A DNA stretch of 64,000 nt. Source: Semisulcospira habei. Taxonomy: Eukaryota; Mollusca; Gastropoda; Semisulcospiridae. Below the pieces are notes generated by a model, which had not been told where the DNA came from, ran no database searches, and saw only the letters and a list, made by a program, of their open reading frames with translations. Shown here one piece after another: positions 26,801 to 35,180 of the stretch (positions are counted from its first letter, which is position 1; each line of letters opens with the position of its first letter). Position numbers and translations under genes: made by a program. The stretch covers positions 161,878,063 to 161,942,062 of the forward strand of contig BTPG01000007.1 in assembly GCA_036245525.1 (NCBI GenBank), given 5' to 3'.

Positions 26801-29800
26801 GCCGCTTAATGAGGGTTTTGACTTCCTGGAAGGACATCGGTTGGTTTGGCTGCTCAAGCTTGCTGCCGGACTTGGCGAGTCTGTCTGCCTCCTCATTTTC
26901 TGATAGTCCACAGTGAGCAGGTACCCACTGAACAGCCACTTGTGTTAGGCGTGAGAGGGCGACCAGCAGGTGCAGTGTCTCTTTCTCCAGCTGCTCACTG
27001 GGGGACTGCAGGCTTTGGATGGTGGATCTGCAGTCGGTCAGGAAAGCGACATGTGAGGGCAGGGGATCGTCTGCACCAACAAGCTGGCAGCCTCTCGTAG
27101 AGCAGTGAGTTCAGCCCGGTAGTTGGTTGACAGTCTTCCCGCAGGCAGGGCTTGGGATGTGGTGTATTCATCTGGGTAGCGGATGAAAATTCCGCTGCCT
27201 CCATTCTTGACAGCTGCGTCTGAGAATCCATCTATGAAAACGTGTGCCCAGACTGATGCATTGTAATCTCGGTCCAGCATTTCCAGTGTAAGAGACCTGA
27301 GGATGGCTTCTGACTGGGATTCTTTGCTGGCTATTCCTGGGACACCAGTAACAAACAACACGTTTTCCAGGGAGGTGTTCCAGTCCTCAGTAGCTTGAAG
27401 AGGTTCTCGACCATTTGAGGCGTTGTAGATGGTGTCCTGGTGAGCTCTTGTGAGTTGTTTTGTGAGGTGGTTGAAGCTGCTCCTCTTCAGCCTGTTCTTT
27501 GTTTGTTCCTGGAGTTGCTGATGGACTGGGTGGGTGGGCAGTCTCTGCAACTTTTCACTGTGAGCAAGGACCTTCTCCTCCCGTCTTTTGTCTAGGCAGT
27601 GAAGACCAGTGGTGGTTTCTAAGGTGTGGATGGGTGTCGTTTTTAGCCCGCCTGTGATGATGCGCCTGCGTTCTGCACTCTGGCCAGCCTGCTCGTGTTG
27701 CTCTTGGCAGGAGTGGCCCAGGCTGCTGAGCCATACTCCATCACAGGACGGATGTTTCCTGTGTACACCTGCTTGAGGATGCTGCTGTTTGCTCCCCATT
27801 TGGTGCCTGCCAGTTTCTTCATGAGAGACAGTCTTCTCGTGGCCTTCCTCTCCGCCTCTTTGATGTGTGGATTCCAGGTCAGGGACAGCACCAGTTTGAA
27901 CTCTTCTCTCACTCCAGTCTCTCTCAGGAGGCCTACATTATAGCGCTGACTTCTTGTTGTCTCTGTGCGGCTTTTCTTTAACTTGAGCTTTATTCTTAAG
28001 GTAAGCAGATGGTGGTCTGAGGCGACATCTGCTCCCCTCCTCACTCGAACATCTAGAAGGGATCTTCTAAATTTCTTGCTAATGCAGATATGGTCTATTT
28101 GGTTCTCTGTAGTATGGTCAGGTGAGACCCAAGTTGCTTTGTGTATTCTTCTGTGTGGGAAGATATTGCCTCCAATGACAAGTCTGTTTAGAGCACAAAA
28201 GTCTACAAACTTCTCCCCGTTCTCAATCATCTACTCTAGTCCCTGTCACCCCATCACCTCTTCAAATCCTGTGTTGTCCTCCCCTATTTTGGCATTAAAA
28301 TCGCCCATGACGATGGTGATATCTCGCTCCGTACATTTGTCCACGGCACTCTGGAGTCGGTCGTAGAACTCTTGTTTCTCTTCCTCGTCACTGTCATTAG
28401 TGGGCGCATAACACTTGATGACGTTGAGGTTAATCTTTTTCCTGATTCTAAAGGCTGCTGTGATAATTCTTGGCCCCAGAGGTTCCCAGCCCATCAGCGC
28501 TCTCTGTGCCACTGGTGACAGCATGAATGCTACACCTTCTGTAGGGGGGGGTGGGGGGGGGGGCATTCTCCTCTTCATGACCTGAATACAGAATCATCTC
28601 CCCACTTAACAGCCCCACCCGGGTCTGCCCTGGGGGACTTGGGTGGGGTTAGGTATTTTTTAGTTCCCAGGTTCACCCTGGTCAGCCCCACAGGGTGGGT
28701 TTATCTCTCTATTCTGGGGCATGTGTTTCTGTCTACCCTTTGTCCATTCACCTGTATTTGCCTTTTTAAAACTCTCCCTACTGTCTGCACTGCCTGTAGC
28801 TCTTGATATTGGATGTGTGTTACTAAATGGTCTTAGTTTTATTTAGGCCCATGTGTTAGGTTTATTTAATGTATTTGACCGGCTGGCGACATACATTCAA
28901 TGTTCTGTTTAGTTTTTTTTTTTTCACAAGCAGTGCAGGCACGTCCTGAGAAAGCCTTGTTGCTGTCGGGACGTTAAGCAATGTACAATCAATCAATCAA
29001 TCAATCCCCACTTAACAGCCTTGTCTGCCCAGACTGCGTCCATCTGGATTTACTGATACCTAGCAAGGAAAGGTTGTACTTTTGCATTTCCGCTGCTATC
29101 TGGGCTGCTTTCCCGCCCTGGTACATGGTCTTGACATTCCATGTGCCCATGATTGTGTCCCTGGATAGAGAGAGGCGGCTCGGTCCTGTGGCTTCCGAAG
29201 ACTTCCTTCTTTCACCACACGACGTCATAAATCTTCTGGTAGAAAAACCTTCCTCCTCCAGGAAAGGAATTGCTCTTTGTCTATTCGTTGGCGTTTCTGT
29301 AGCTAGTTCCTTATTTGCAGGGTGGGGAAACTACCCCCACGCCCAACCCCCTTACTAGGAGGACCAGGGGTTTTCGGTCGGGGTCTCCTTCCCTTAGACC
29401 ATGTTGGTTCACGGCACCTTATTGCATTCGGTGCACCCCTCTCGCGAGGGACCCCCTATATCCACCACCCAGGGGATGCGCCTCAACGCCATATGGTCCC
29501 AGCGCGAGGGTAAAACAGCTAGCATAACTTTATTTTTTCTTTTACGATAAAAACTATCTTCTCATTAATACCCGCATGATTTTTCATAGTGTTTGCATAA
29601 GCCTGCTGTTTGTCCCGGCCCTGGGGTAGGATTAGGTCAAATTGTGACCTGTAAGCCCTAGGCGTGAAAATCAGCAAGAAAATTGCAAAGTTGATTCTCT
29701 GATACGTGAAATGTTAGTGACGTATAACATCGAGTCGTCACTATTAACACAGCGTCGTGGGACTAATGATGCCATGACGTGAAGCTTGAAGTGACGTCAT

Positions 29801-30324
29801 TTTGCTGCTCGTGCTATTATTTTTCTTCAGAATAGCTATGCTACGCCTGACCACAGAGCTTGCGAATGGTGGGAATCACCGTGTGTCCGTCTTTCTTTCT
29901 TTGTGTCAGTGTTTGTGGATCAGAGGGTGGGATAGAGTAGAAGGAGATGGACTCCTGTCGCTACACGATCCCACAGAGCGTACTAATGGCGGGAAGCGCA
30001 GTGTGTCCGTCTTTATTTGTGTGCGCCGACGTGTGTGTTGATCAGGGGTTGGCTTAGAGAGGAGGGAAATGGATCAGCATAATAAGCCTGAAAACATAAA
30101 CAACTCTGCCGAATGTTCCTAAAAAAAATAACGCATCTGAGCTCCAAACAATACGGTAGACTTTGGGATGAAATCCTCATCTTGTTTTCTTGTGTGCAGC
30201 ACTATTGCAAGACAGATTAAGAACAAGGAAAGACAGTATTCTGAACTATTAGGTCATTATTGCCTATTATGCCTTATTATTATGACTTTATTGCCTGCAG
30301 CAGGTCGCTTTAAACCAAATTGGG

Positions 30325-30378
<54 letters not shown>

Positions 30379-31222
30379 CCACTGTGCTTACATTTTGTTT
30401 CTGAAACCTGTGTTCACTGAACGACTATAAGCCACAACTGTCCAAAGAGCTTGGACACAAAGTCGTTTCAGCAAGAGTCATAGATCCTCATGTGCTCCCG
30501 CAGTCGCGGGGGCCCATGAGGATCTATGTCTCTTGAAATTGGATCGCGTTTACCTTATCTCGGCATACAAGGGGTTAATAAGGTTTGAAGTCCATCTCAC
30601 GGCGATAATCCAAAGTGGGGCAACAATATATGTTTTATGTTTGTCTGTTCTTTCTCAATCTTAACATGTATTTATTCTGTTCTAGCCGTGTGCAGTGGCA
30701 CAGCTATAAAACAACAGGCAGGTTGCCAGGAGCTTTATAACTGTACAATGGAATGGGACCCTATCTGTGCTAATAACGGGAAAACCTACGACAACCCCTG
30801 CAGTTTCAATGCTGCGCTGTCCTGCGAGTAAGTATAAAGTCTATTTCAAAATTACAAAGTGTTTGCAATTCAGAAGTTAAAACATGATTCAGAAAATTTC
30901 AATGTATTCGTTTCAATCTTACGTTTAATTTGTAAATTTACATTGTTAAATTATTGTAAATTACAATACTTACTTTTAATTTAAAGAGTTACATTTAAAT
31001 TAATAACTTAACTTCTAATCACATTTAAAAACTAAAAGTAAAATAAGTTTGAAGTCAATTTCAAGTTTCAAAATTAAATTCTGAATACATCTAAGTGTGT
31101 GCTTCTGACTGTTTGTTTCCGCGGCTTGTCATATCTGTTCAGAGTTCTGTTAACGATACTTTTTCCTTTCCCCCTTTTTTTTTAGCGCAAGCCTTCAACT
31201 GCGACGCTGCGGTGAATGCTGA
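14895..31222 (+). CDS. KazB: secreted Kazal-type inhibitor, three exons, 15.7-kb first intron
   Basis: Exon 1 (14895-14934) encodes MIKTGCLLLLVIS and ends at GTGAGT, phase 1. Exon 2 (30686-30827) encodes AVCSGTAIKQQAGC, YNCTMEWDPICANNGKTYDN, PCSFNAALSC, ending at GTAAGT, phase 2; it is 142 bp, exactly the length in KazA. Exon 3 (31186-31222) gives DASLQLRRCGEC and a TGA. The mature peptide has a complete Kazal cysteine set plus one extra Cys near the end; P1 is Met. Exons 1 and 2 are assigned to one gene because intron 1 matches KazA intron 1 on both sides: 14935-15910 follows 3345-4206, and 30194 onward resumes at KazA 4211. Between them sits a 14.3-kb block of mobile elements and one other gene. 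Whether the long intron is still spliced correctly cannot be judged from sequence. Confidence 0.75.
15105..15284. mobile_element. TTAA-bounded hairpin MITE present in KazB only
   Basis: It begins TTAACCCTTTTAGCCCCAAG and ends CCGAGGCTAAAAGGGTTAA. The core is shortened: GCAGTGCCAAATTAGCTTAG, GCGCC, then TTGAATTACCCTTGAATTATC, so most of the right core arm is lost. The aligned site in KazA (about 3525-3548) has no element and runs straight from TTTTCTTATC to TTGTACAACAATAAAAATC. That makes this a filled site against an empty site. Confidence 0.75.
15366..15584. mobile_element. TTAA-bounded hairpin MITE, orthologue of 3615-3834
   Basis: It begins TTAACCCTTTTCATTATGAG; core GGTGCCAGAATAGCTTGGCG against CGCCAAGCTATTCTGGCACC; it ends near TTTGTTAA at 15581-15584. 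It shares flanks with the KazA copy. Confidence 0.75.
15913..16060 (+). mobile_element. tRNA-headed SINE fragment at the left edge of the KazB intron insertion
   Basis: A box-like TGGTAGAGCG (15927-15936) and B box GGTTCGAAACC (15961-15971) are about 34 bases apart, as in tRNA genes. The acceptor stem does not close, so this is a SINE head, not a tRNA gene. It starts where similarity to KazA intron 1 stops. Confidence 0.55.
16073..16107. repeat. Short hairpin around an A run
   Basis: GTCTACCGTATT (16073-16084) and AATACGGTAGAC (16096-16107) flank a run of 11-13 A. The AATACGGTAGACTTTG half recurs at 30158 and 43908, in copies of a dispersed repeat. Confidence 0.7.
16269..16326. repeat. (GT)n/(GC) microsatellite
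   Basis: GT units interrupted by GCGT. Confidence 0.9.
16340..17290. other. Sequence upstream of the recombinase-like gene
   Basis: No gene is recognised. A possible first exon of the next gene follows: ATG at 17316 opens MSGRRVHRRQRNAPNYKL and runs into CTG|GTAAGTG near 17370, a good donor. Confidence 0.3.
17800..20162 (+). pseudogene. Zinc-finger plus tyrosine-recombinase-like (Crypton-related?) gene, frame broken
   Basis: Three frames join into one protein. The first (to about 18110) is acidic and Ser-rich (ESASASQYKDSDYEEFVPGS). The second (about 18100-18870) has zinc-finger-like pairs: YACKLCSKLVLKMSTHLQDVH and LLACSHCKGLYQKKLISVHSKHC. The third (19005-20162) resembles the C-terminal integrase fold: CAVSLFNRKRGGEVQRM (first catalytic Arg region), VEIRGKFNRSVPILL, and LADFLGHDIRIHRHIYR (His and Tyr of the active site). 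The middle motif reads FTFTQLWKQVATL where relatives have RLRKH, so a catalytic Arg appears lost. It ends with an acidic linker and a basic KKARFTRKPWGKAEEKAV domain. A missing base in an A run near 18876 and a TGA near 18945 break the frame; another change lies near 18115. Related genes are common in molluscs and fishes; their role is unknown. No element ends are seen. Confidence 0.6.
20199..20776. repeat. Tandem repeat, about 140-bp unit, four copies
   Basis: Each unit has TTATTACAAGAGTGTTATTA, CGCCTGGATCATTTTGTATA, CTTTGCAAATGGAACAGCGG, ACGAAAGACAATAATAAG and AAAACCATTG. Copies start near 20199, 20373, 20514 and 20657. A fifth resumes at about 21490, after the insertion at 20777. The array begins about 40 bases after the stop codon of the recombinase-like gene. 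Confidence 0.75.
20777..21480 (+). mobile_element. Short retroelement (SINE-like), interrupted by a fold-back
   Basis: It starts CCCCCACCCGGGTCTGCCCT and includes GGTCAGCCCCACAGGGTGGG, then, after the fold-back at 20980-21264, GGTCTTAGGTTTATTTAG and GGCACGTCCTGAAAAAGTCC. The same order is seen in the intact copy at 28615-29004. It lies inside the fourth unit of the tandem repeat. Confidence 0.65.
20980..21264. mobile_element. Fold-back element, near-perfect palindrome with GTACCCAACGG ends
   Basis: The left end is GTACCCAACGGAGAAAGAAA and the right end TTTCTTTCTCCGTTGGGTAC. The arms are about 140 bp and meet at GAATGTGGCACATTC. A longer relative at 51503-52959 has the same arms separated by 1.18 kb, and a shrunken relic lies at about 61490-61585. 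A GTAC target duplication would fit the edges. Confidence 0.8.
21490..21640. repeat. Fifth unit of the 20199 tandem repeat
   Basis: GACGAAAGACAATAACAAG, AAACCATTGTCAACATAAAG, TTACAAGAGTGTTATTATTT and CGCCTGGATCATTTTGG repeat the array order after the insertion. Confidence 0.7.
21683..22402. repeat. Inverted repeat pair with about 500-bp spacer
   Basis: GCTGAGTTGGTATACCTCG (from 21691) and TAGGTTAAACGCACCAGCGG (21719) return inverted as GCACCGCTGGTGCGTTTAAC and CGAGGTATACCAACTCGGC near 22344-22396. GACCGGTC-type sequence lies at the inner ends of the arms. The spacer has no gene. It may be a MITE with long arms or two inverted insertions. Confidence 0.6.
22694..22907. mobile_element. TTAA-bounded hairpin MITE (TTAACTC subfamily)
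   Basis: It begins TTAACTCATTCTACCCCAAG and ends GGGGTAGAATAAGTTAA. The core has AAGGGTGATGCCAG against CTGGCATCACCCTT: both arms carry GATG/CATC where the consensus has GGTG/CACC. Close relatives: 61199-61412 and 63216-63824. Confidence 0.8.
22962..23184. mobile_element. TTAA-bounded hairpin MITE (TTAACCC subfamily)
   Basis: It begins TTAACCCGCATCATACTGAG and ends CCGAATGATAAGGGTTAA, 54 bases after the previous element. Its outer arms match those of 11795-12018. Confidence 0.75.
23185..23763. other. AT-rich spacer
   Basis: No gene or repeat recognised. Confidence 0.4.
23764..23872. repeat. (GT)n microsatellite with a CTGT interruption
   Basis: GT units, then CTGTCTGTCTGT, then GT units. 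Confidence 0.95.
24224..24355. repeat. Repeat flanking LINE-1, second copy at 29550-29675
   Basis: ATCTTCTCATTAATAATCGC, ATGATTTTTCGTATATGG, CATAAGCCTACAGTTTGTC and GATTAGGTCAATTGTGACCT recur in order at 29550 onward, in the same orientation and with about 85-90 percent identity by eye. The two copies lie outside the target duplications of LINE-1. Confidence 0.65.
26431..27882 (-). mobile_element. LINE-2: 5'-truncated LINE with RNase H, nested in LINE-1
   Basis: GGACAGCACC flanks it at 26421-26430 and 27883-27892, a 10-bp target duplication. It enters LINE-1 in its endonuclease-RT linker, so a composite frame (28230-27643) runs from LINE-1 into LINE-2. Its protein has the RT tail (LTWNPHIKEAERKATRRLSL, KLAGTKWGANSSIL, VMEYGSAAWATPAKSN), then RNase H: VFIDGFSDAAVKNGGSGIFI (first Asp), LSTNYRAELTALREAASLL (Glu), and VQWVPAHCGLSENEEADRLA (His and last Asp). 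A GHCRMRAHLYRLGL...CLCETGLQTPEHVLQSC tail follows. The 3' end has GAAGAAGAA. Two frame breaks lie near 27040 and 27700. Confidence 0.9.
28615..29004 (+). mobile_element. Short retroelement nested in LINE-1, (AATC)n tail
   Basis: TCCCCACTTAACAGCC lies at 28599-28614 and 29005-29020, a 16-bp target duplication. The insert starts CCACCCGGGTCTGCCCTGGG and ends with four AATC units after GGGACGTTAAGCAATGTAC. It has no frame and about 390 bp, fitting a SINE or the 3' part of a LINE that moves by the same machinery. The copy at 20777 shows the same body. Confidence 0.8.
29680..30190. repeat. Dispersed repeat at the right edge of the KazB intron insertion
   Basis: The stretch ends with CAATACGGTAGACTTTGGGA and AAATCCTCATCTT, inverted relative to 53128-53170 and 9838-9870. 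It holds two imperfect direct copies of GGCGGGAA..CACCGTGTGTCCGTCTTT (near 29869 and 29990). KazA-like intron resumes at about 30192. Confidence 0.5.
30328..30378. repeat. (TTAG)n microsatellite in KazB intron 1
   Basis: About 12 units at the same place as 4333-4398 in KazA. Confidence 0.9.
30472..30536. repeat. Hairpin of the AAGAG(G/T)CATAGATCCTCATG family in KazB intron 1
   Basis: AAGAGTCATAGATCCTCATG pairs with CATGAGGATCTATGTCTCTT; the same place in KazA is 4488-4557. Confidence 0.7.
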
Positions 31223-31373
31223 TCATGCAATGAAGGTTCCATCCTCGCAGGCCTAGTATGCTATTCCAGGCTTAGCTGGCTATGTGACAGTCACCTCACA
31301 CCTATCCAAGCACGTAGGAAAAAGAGTCTCTTTGAGAACACTGGACGCTAGTTTCTTGTAACTGTGAGTAAAC

Positions 31374-31444
31374 TGTGTGCTGGTCTGTAATTTTGGCTCT
31401 TACAGCTTCCAGCCGTTAGGGCCAAATCACAGACTAGCACACAC
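31374..31444. repeat. Hairpin in the KazB 3' flank
   Basis: A decayed copy of the KazA 3' hairpin: GTGTGCTGGTCTGTAATTTT against AAATCACAGACTAGCACAC. Confidence 0.65.
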
Positions 31445-31564
31445 TTGTTTATGTTCCAATGAACAACACACCACAATTTACAGAATGTAAAGGGGTTTTT
31501 TGGTGGTTGTGTGTTGCCAAATCTGTACTCTAGAATAAAATGCTTGTGTGAATTACATGGACAT

Positions 31565-31910
31565 GGTGTGTGTGTGTCTGTGTGTGTCTGTGTGTGTGTG
31601 TGTGTGCATGTGTGCGTGCGTGCGTGCGTGATGTGTGTATATGTGTGTGTGTGTGTATGTTGGTCTAATACACTAATACTGTATCAGAATTAATATTCTT
31701 TGCGTAAGCGCGAGCATGTGCGTATACACACCAACATGCAAGCACGCACGCACACACACAAAACACTTCTGTACGCACCCACACACGCGCACGTACACAC
31801 TCAAAACACGAATGCACGCACACAAACATAAATACACGCACGTACACACACAAAGCACTTCCTCGTTCTCGCGAACACCTGCGAAGAAGACACTAAAAAC
31901 CGCATAATAA
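31565..31910. repeat. GT then CA rich tracts downstream of KazB
   Basis: This is the uninterrupted counterpart of KazA 5731-5973 and 7386-7545: GT repeats, a short unique piece, then CA/GCAC repeats. The LTR insertion of KazA is absent here. Confidence 0.8.
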
Positions 31911-32174
31911 AAATCAACACACTGTGATAGAGGCCATAAGTATATTACTATTATGGTAAGAGAGTTATGTATAGGCCTTTACAACACTGAAATGTCATAG
32001 AATTTAGATCCACCATGATACGTCATGGGTATGCTTCCGAAGGCTCATCAAGCACTACCGATGGATATTTCGGCCGACAGTCCCCAAAGCCCGCAGTCAG
32101 CATTCACCACACCGCGCTAGCCTCAGATTAGGGCTGCAAAAAGAGACGACAAAAAAATAGCCATATATAATACA

Positions 32175-32238
32175 TTGTACTTCATTCTAGCACGCACTCG
32201 CACACACGCAGCCAGCACGCACGCACGCACACACGCAT

Positions 32239-32269
<31 letters not shown>

Positions 32270-32430
32270 TGACCGCCGTGAGATGGTCTTAATCGCCTGC
32301 TCAGCGTTAAACCCAAATAACTTCCAGAGAAATGAAATGAAATTTAACTTTATTTTTCAAGGATTTTTCTTGTCCTTGCTGTAAAACACCGGGGGGGGGG
32401 GGGGGGGGGCGAGGGGGGGAGGAATCCGCA

Positions 32431-32474
<44 letters not shown>

Positions 32475-32682
32475 GACAGACAGAGAGGCAGATAGAGACA
32501 GAGAATTGAATTGTATTCAATTGAAACTTTATTTTTCGAAGAATGAAGACAGTAGGCACGCAGGCCTTTTTACACGTCTGTCCTTAATAACATTTTAAAT
32601 AAATATAACAGCAGACAAGGTAACAAAACAAATAAAAAAGAAGAGATAATAATAATAATAATAATAATAAACAGAAGTATTT

Positions 32683-32729
<47 letters not shown>

Positions 32730-32845
32730 GCGCGCACATTCAGTCAGATGTAAGGCAGCACAAGGGTAAGGCCTGGTGCCTGTTACTCAAGTGATGCGTT
32801 ACAATCACGCACGCACGCGCACACACACACACACACACACGCACG

Positions 32846-32880
<35 letters not shown>

Positions 32881-32890
32881 TCACACGTGC
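32175..32890. repeat. Microsatellite-dense insertion: CA, poly-G, AAT, CA
   Basis: It has (CA)n at 32236-32265, a G run at 32389-32408, (CA)n at 32431-32472, (AAT)n at 32649-32670, and (CA)n at 32688-32727 and 32819-32877. Most of 32270-33060 is missing at the same place in KazA (near 7805), so it entered after duplication. Confidence 0.8.
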
Positions 32891-33223
32891 GCATACATTA
32901 GATTTAAATAAACTTAAAATTGGTCAAAAAGAAACTTAGAGAGAGCGCGCACGCGCTGAGCTGAACTGAGCAGAAACGTTACTTCTGACGGATAAAAAAT
33001 ATGAGGCACGCAGATTTTTTTGTTAAAGACACTGAAACAGAGAGGAACGATTGTACCGTTGAAACGTCATCTAAGACCTCTAAATGATCCCAAACTCTCC
33101 TTTTTCTCCGAAAAGGACATAACTCACCATTGAGAATGTCCGAATAATTTAGTTGCCGCGGCGGCTCACGGTTATCCCATAAATCCGTCACACGCTACGA
33201 CAAGATGTAGATGGACTATGATC

Positions 33224-33297
33224 GTTCAAGGGTGGTGCCAGAATAGCTTGGCGCCTGCAGGCGCCAAGCTATTCTGACACCACCCTTGAACTATCAT
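33224..33297. repeat. Hairpin core copy, orthologue of 7945-8028
   Basis: The left arm has GGTGGTGCCAGAATAGC and the right arm GCTATTCTGACACCACC. The right arm keeps the TGACAC of the KazA copy but the left does not, so here one base pair of the stem is broken. Confidence 0.75.
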
Positions 33298-33497
33298 GGT
33301 CGATGTGTCGCCAGAACTGTGATACAGACCTCAAAGGATATCTACAAAAACTTAAAATTTCATCCACAGGATGTGATGAGTTACATGCGGCCGAAAATTG
33401 AGGGTTGGGTTCAGTTCAGTTTTCTCATGCAAAAGTAGTAGGAGGTTCGGTGCGTTGTAAGGAGGAAAAAAGTCAGGAATCTATTCTGTCCATTTGT

Positions 33498-33590
33498 TAT
33501 CCCTTTGCGTGTCGGTAGCGGTGTTATTCAAGACGATTCCTGCAGGAATCATCGCGACTAAAACCACTACCGACGCGCAAAGGGTTAATT
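33498..33590. repeat. TTAA-type palindrome
   Basis: TTATCCCTTTGCGTGTCGGT at the left pairs with ACCGACGCGCAAAGGGTTAA at the right; inside is GGAATCATCGCGAC-type sequence with further pairing. The left edge is TTAT, so one boundary has changed. Confidence 0.7.
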
Positions 33591-33716
33591 GTTGTAGACT
33601 GTCAGGACTGAATTGGTTAGCCCCACTGCGCATGCAGCCACTGTTTACAGTACAGGTGGCTGCACGCACAAAGGGGTTAAATGATGCGTCATGCAGCATG
33701 CATAAAGTGGGTTCAT

Positions 33717-33781
33717 CAAGAGGCATAGATCCTCATGAGCCTCCGAGTTGCGGCGGCTCATGAGGATCTATACCTCTTGCA
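33717..33781. repeat. Hairpin of the AAGAGGCATAGATCCTCATG family
   Basis: CAAGAGGCATAGATCCTCAT pairs with ATGAGGATCTATACCTCTTG across a GC-rich loop, 70 bases from the KazD exon 2. Confidence 0.75.
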
Positions 33782-34136
33782 GTTGGGTAGTGTTCAAATT
33801 GTGTCGGCAGTGAGGGGGCTAAACATAATTTCGAGCAGTGTATTGCCTTACTTGCAGTCCTGTGCTCTGTTGAAGTTGCTTGAGTTTCCGTACGTCCGTC
33901 CGTTCGAGCCGCCCACAAATCGGGTCGTACTCCAAAGTGCATGGTGCAAGAGGGTCGCAGATTCTGTTTCCCCATCTGCATTTTCCGTCATCACCGTCGT
34001 CCCCCTTACCGCCCCCCCCCCCCCCCCACACACACACCTTGTCTTTACACACCACTGCACATCAGTCGCTGTGACACACCAAGCACAAAAGAATAACTAG
34101 ACTAAAATTTTAAACTCTACATACAGAGTCCGAAAT

Positions 34137-34440
34137 AGCTCGTGCGGTTCAGCGTCGGAGCAAGAGAGCGAAGGGAATCGCCGGGTCGTGGGTTCGAGTC
34201 CCCGTTCCGGCCCAGGTAGCTGAACTCGCAATCCAGGAAGAAAAAAAAGACGGACCTGTTCCATAGCATGTCTGCTGAAAGGTCCTGGTAAATCAAAGTG
34301 GCACAGTTGCAGTGCGCCTGAATTGATCAGTGTTCAGGTCGTACTCCGCATAGGCAATAGATTTCCCTGTCCCCCATAACTGCCCGTCCGGGCCGTCCAT
34401 TATCACTTCGGTGCCGTGGACCCCGAACTAACCAACTTTA
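34137..34440 (+). mobile_element. tRNA-headed SINE in the KazD intron
   Basis: A B box GGGTTCGAGTCCC ends near 34203, preceded by GCTCGTGCGGTTCAGCG, a weak A box at best, and followed by a body with GCAGTGCGCCTGAATTGATC. The stem does not close as a true tRNA. Confidence 0.5.
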
Positions 34441-35112
34441 CATACAATAGAATGTGCTTACCTCTTTTTTATATATCTTATTTCACGTACGTGATAAAGT
34501 AGCCCCCGACCGGGACCTCAGTCGTTTCTTGGGATTCTAGGACTGAAGCCCCGATTCGAACTTTTAGTATCGGCGACGCATAAACTTAGCTGAAGCGATA
34601 GTGGTGACGCGTAAGATATTTTTGATCTTTACGCTGTCGGAACGGCTAAGTTTTCTGTAGATCAGAGGGTGCAGACTGTAAGTTGAGTGGATCCGTTGCT
34701 TTTAGTGAATCGTTTTCGTCGTTCGATCGGGAAAAAGTCTCCATTTTGAACATTTGATATATTTATCTCCTCAGCTGAGTGCCGAGGGACACAGATTTAG
34801 CTGGTGGTACAGCATTACTTTTTTTTCGTTTCCTTTATTTTTCTTTCCGTAAAGAGCCTTTTCAAGGAGTACAGTGTTTAGAATGATAATTATGTACTAC
34901 AAAAATGAGACGTCAAAGAAATTATGTGCTTGAGGTCATTTTGAGCTTCACGTCACTGCAGCTGCCGAGTCCAAGAACGTTTGTCCCATTTTTTAAAAAA
35001 ACACAAGAAAAAATGCGAAGTATGACGCCAAAAGAGAGTTTTTGGGAGGAATGCAAGACATGTTATGTCCGGCATATTTGAATTAAACAGTCTTTATTGA
35101 AATAAAGACTGT
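34441..35112. other. Unassigned sequence in the KazD intron
   Basis: No gene found; TGACGTCA-like words are frequent. A short inverted pair GACTGTTTA / TAAACAGTC adjoins the next palindrome (about 35089-35117). Confidence 0.3.
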
Positions 35113-35180
35113 TTAACTCTCTGGCTGTCGGTAGCGCTTATTGTCGCGATAAAGCGCTACCGACAGCCCAAGGTTTGACT
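35113..35180. repeat. TTAA-type palindrome in the KazD intron
   Basis: CTGTCGGTAGCGCTTATTGT against AAAGCGCTACCGACAG, in a frame starting TTAACTCTCTGG and ending CCAAGGTTTGAC. The right TTAA has decayed to TTGA. Confidence 0.65.

Larger units (their letters stand above)
24393..29509 (-). mobile_element. LINE-1: near full-length non-LTR retrotransposon with two nested insertions
   Basis: GTAAAACAGCTA occurs at 24381-24392 and 29510-29521, a 12-bp target duplication. On the minus strand, in order: endonuclease start (29228-29020, MGTWNVKTMYQGGKAAQIAAEM), more endonuclease (28578-27893, VIKCYAPTND, ITIVMGDFNAKIG, NQIDHICISKKFR, VASDHHLLTLRI), a linker, then reverse transcriptase in two frames (25898-25470, GKAAGPDGIPAE, PKKIDLSKCSNYRGITLLSV, DQQAGFRK; and 25492-24404, MDYEKAFDSVDR, VRQGCLLSPFLFLLAIDWVM, FADDLALLSHT, FTYLGSIIDKKGG). 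The tail GKRKRGRPRNTWCRDLQADI ends near the 3' end. Frameshifts near 25500 and 25900, plus the insertions at 26431-27882 and 28615-29004, make it inactive. Without them it is about 3.3 kb, a normal LINE length. Confidence 0.9.

Noticed and set aside
33481..33726. Minus frame as KazD exon 3 or a separate gene
   Set aside because: An acceptor-like site exists, but the translated end lacks the usual GxC ending and the frame runs into a TTAA palindrome.
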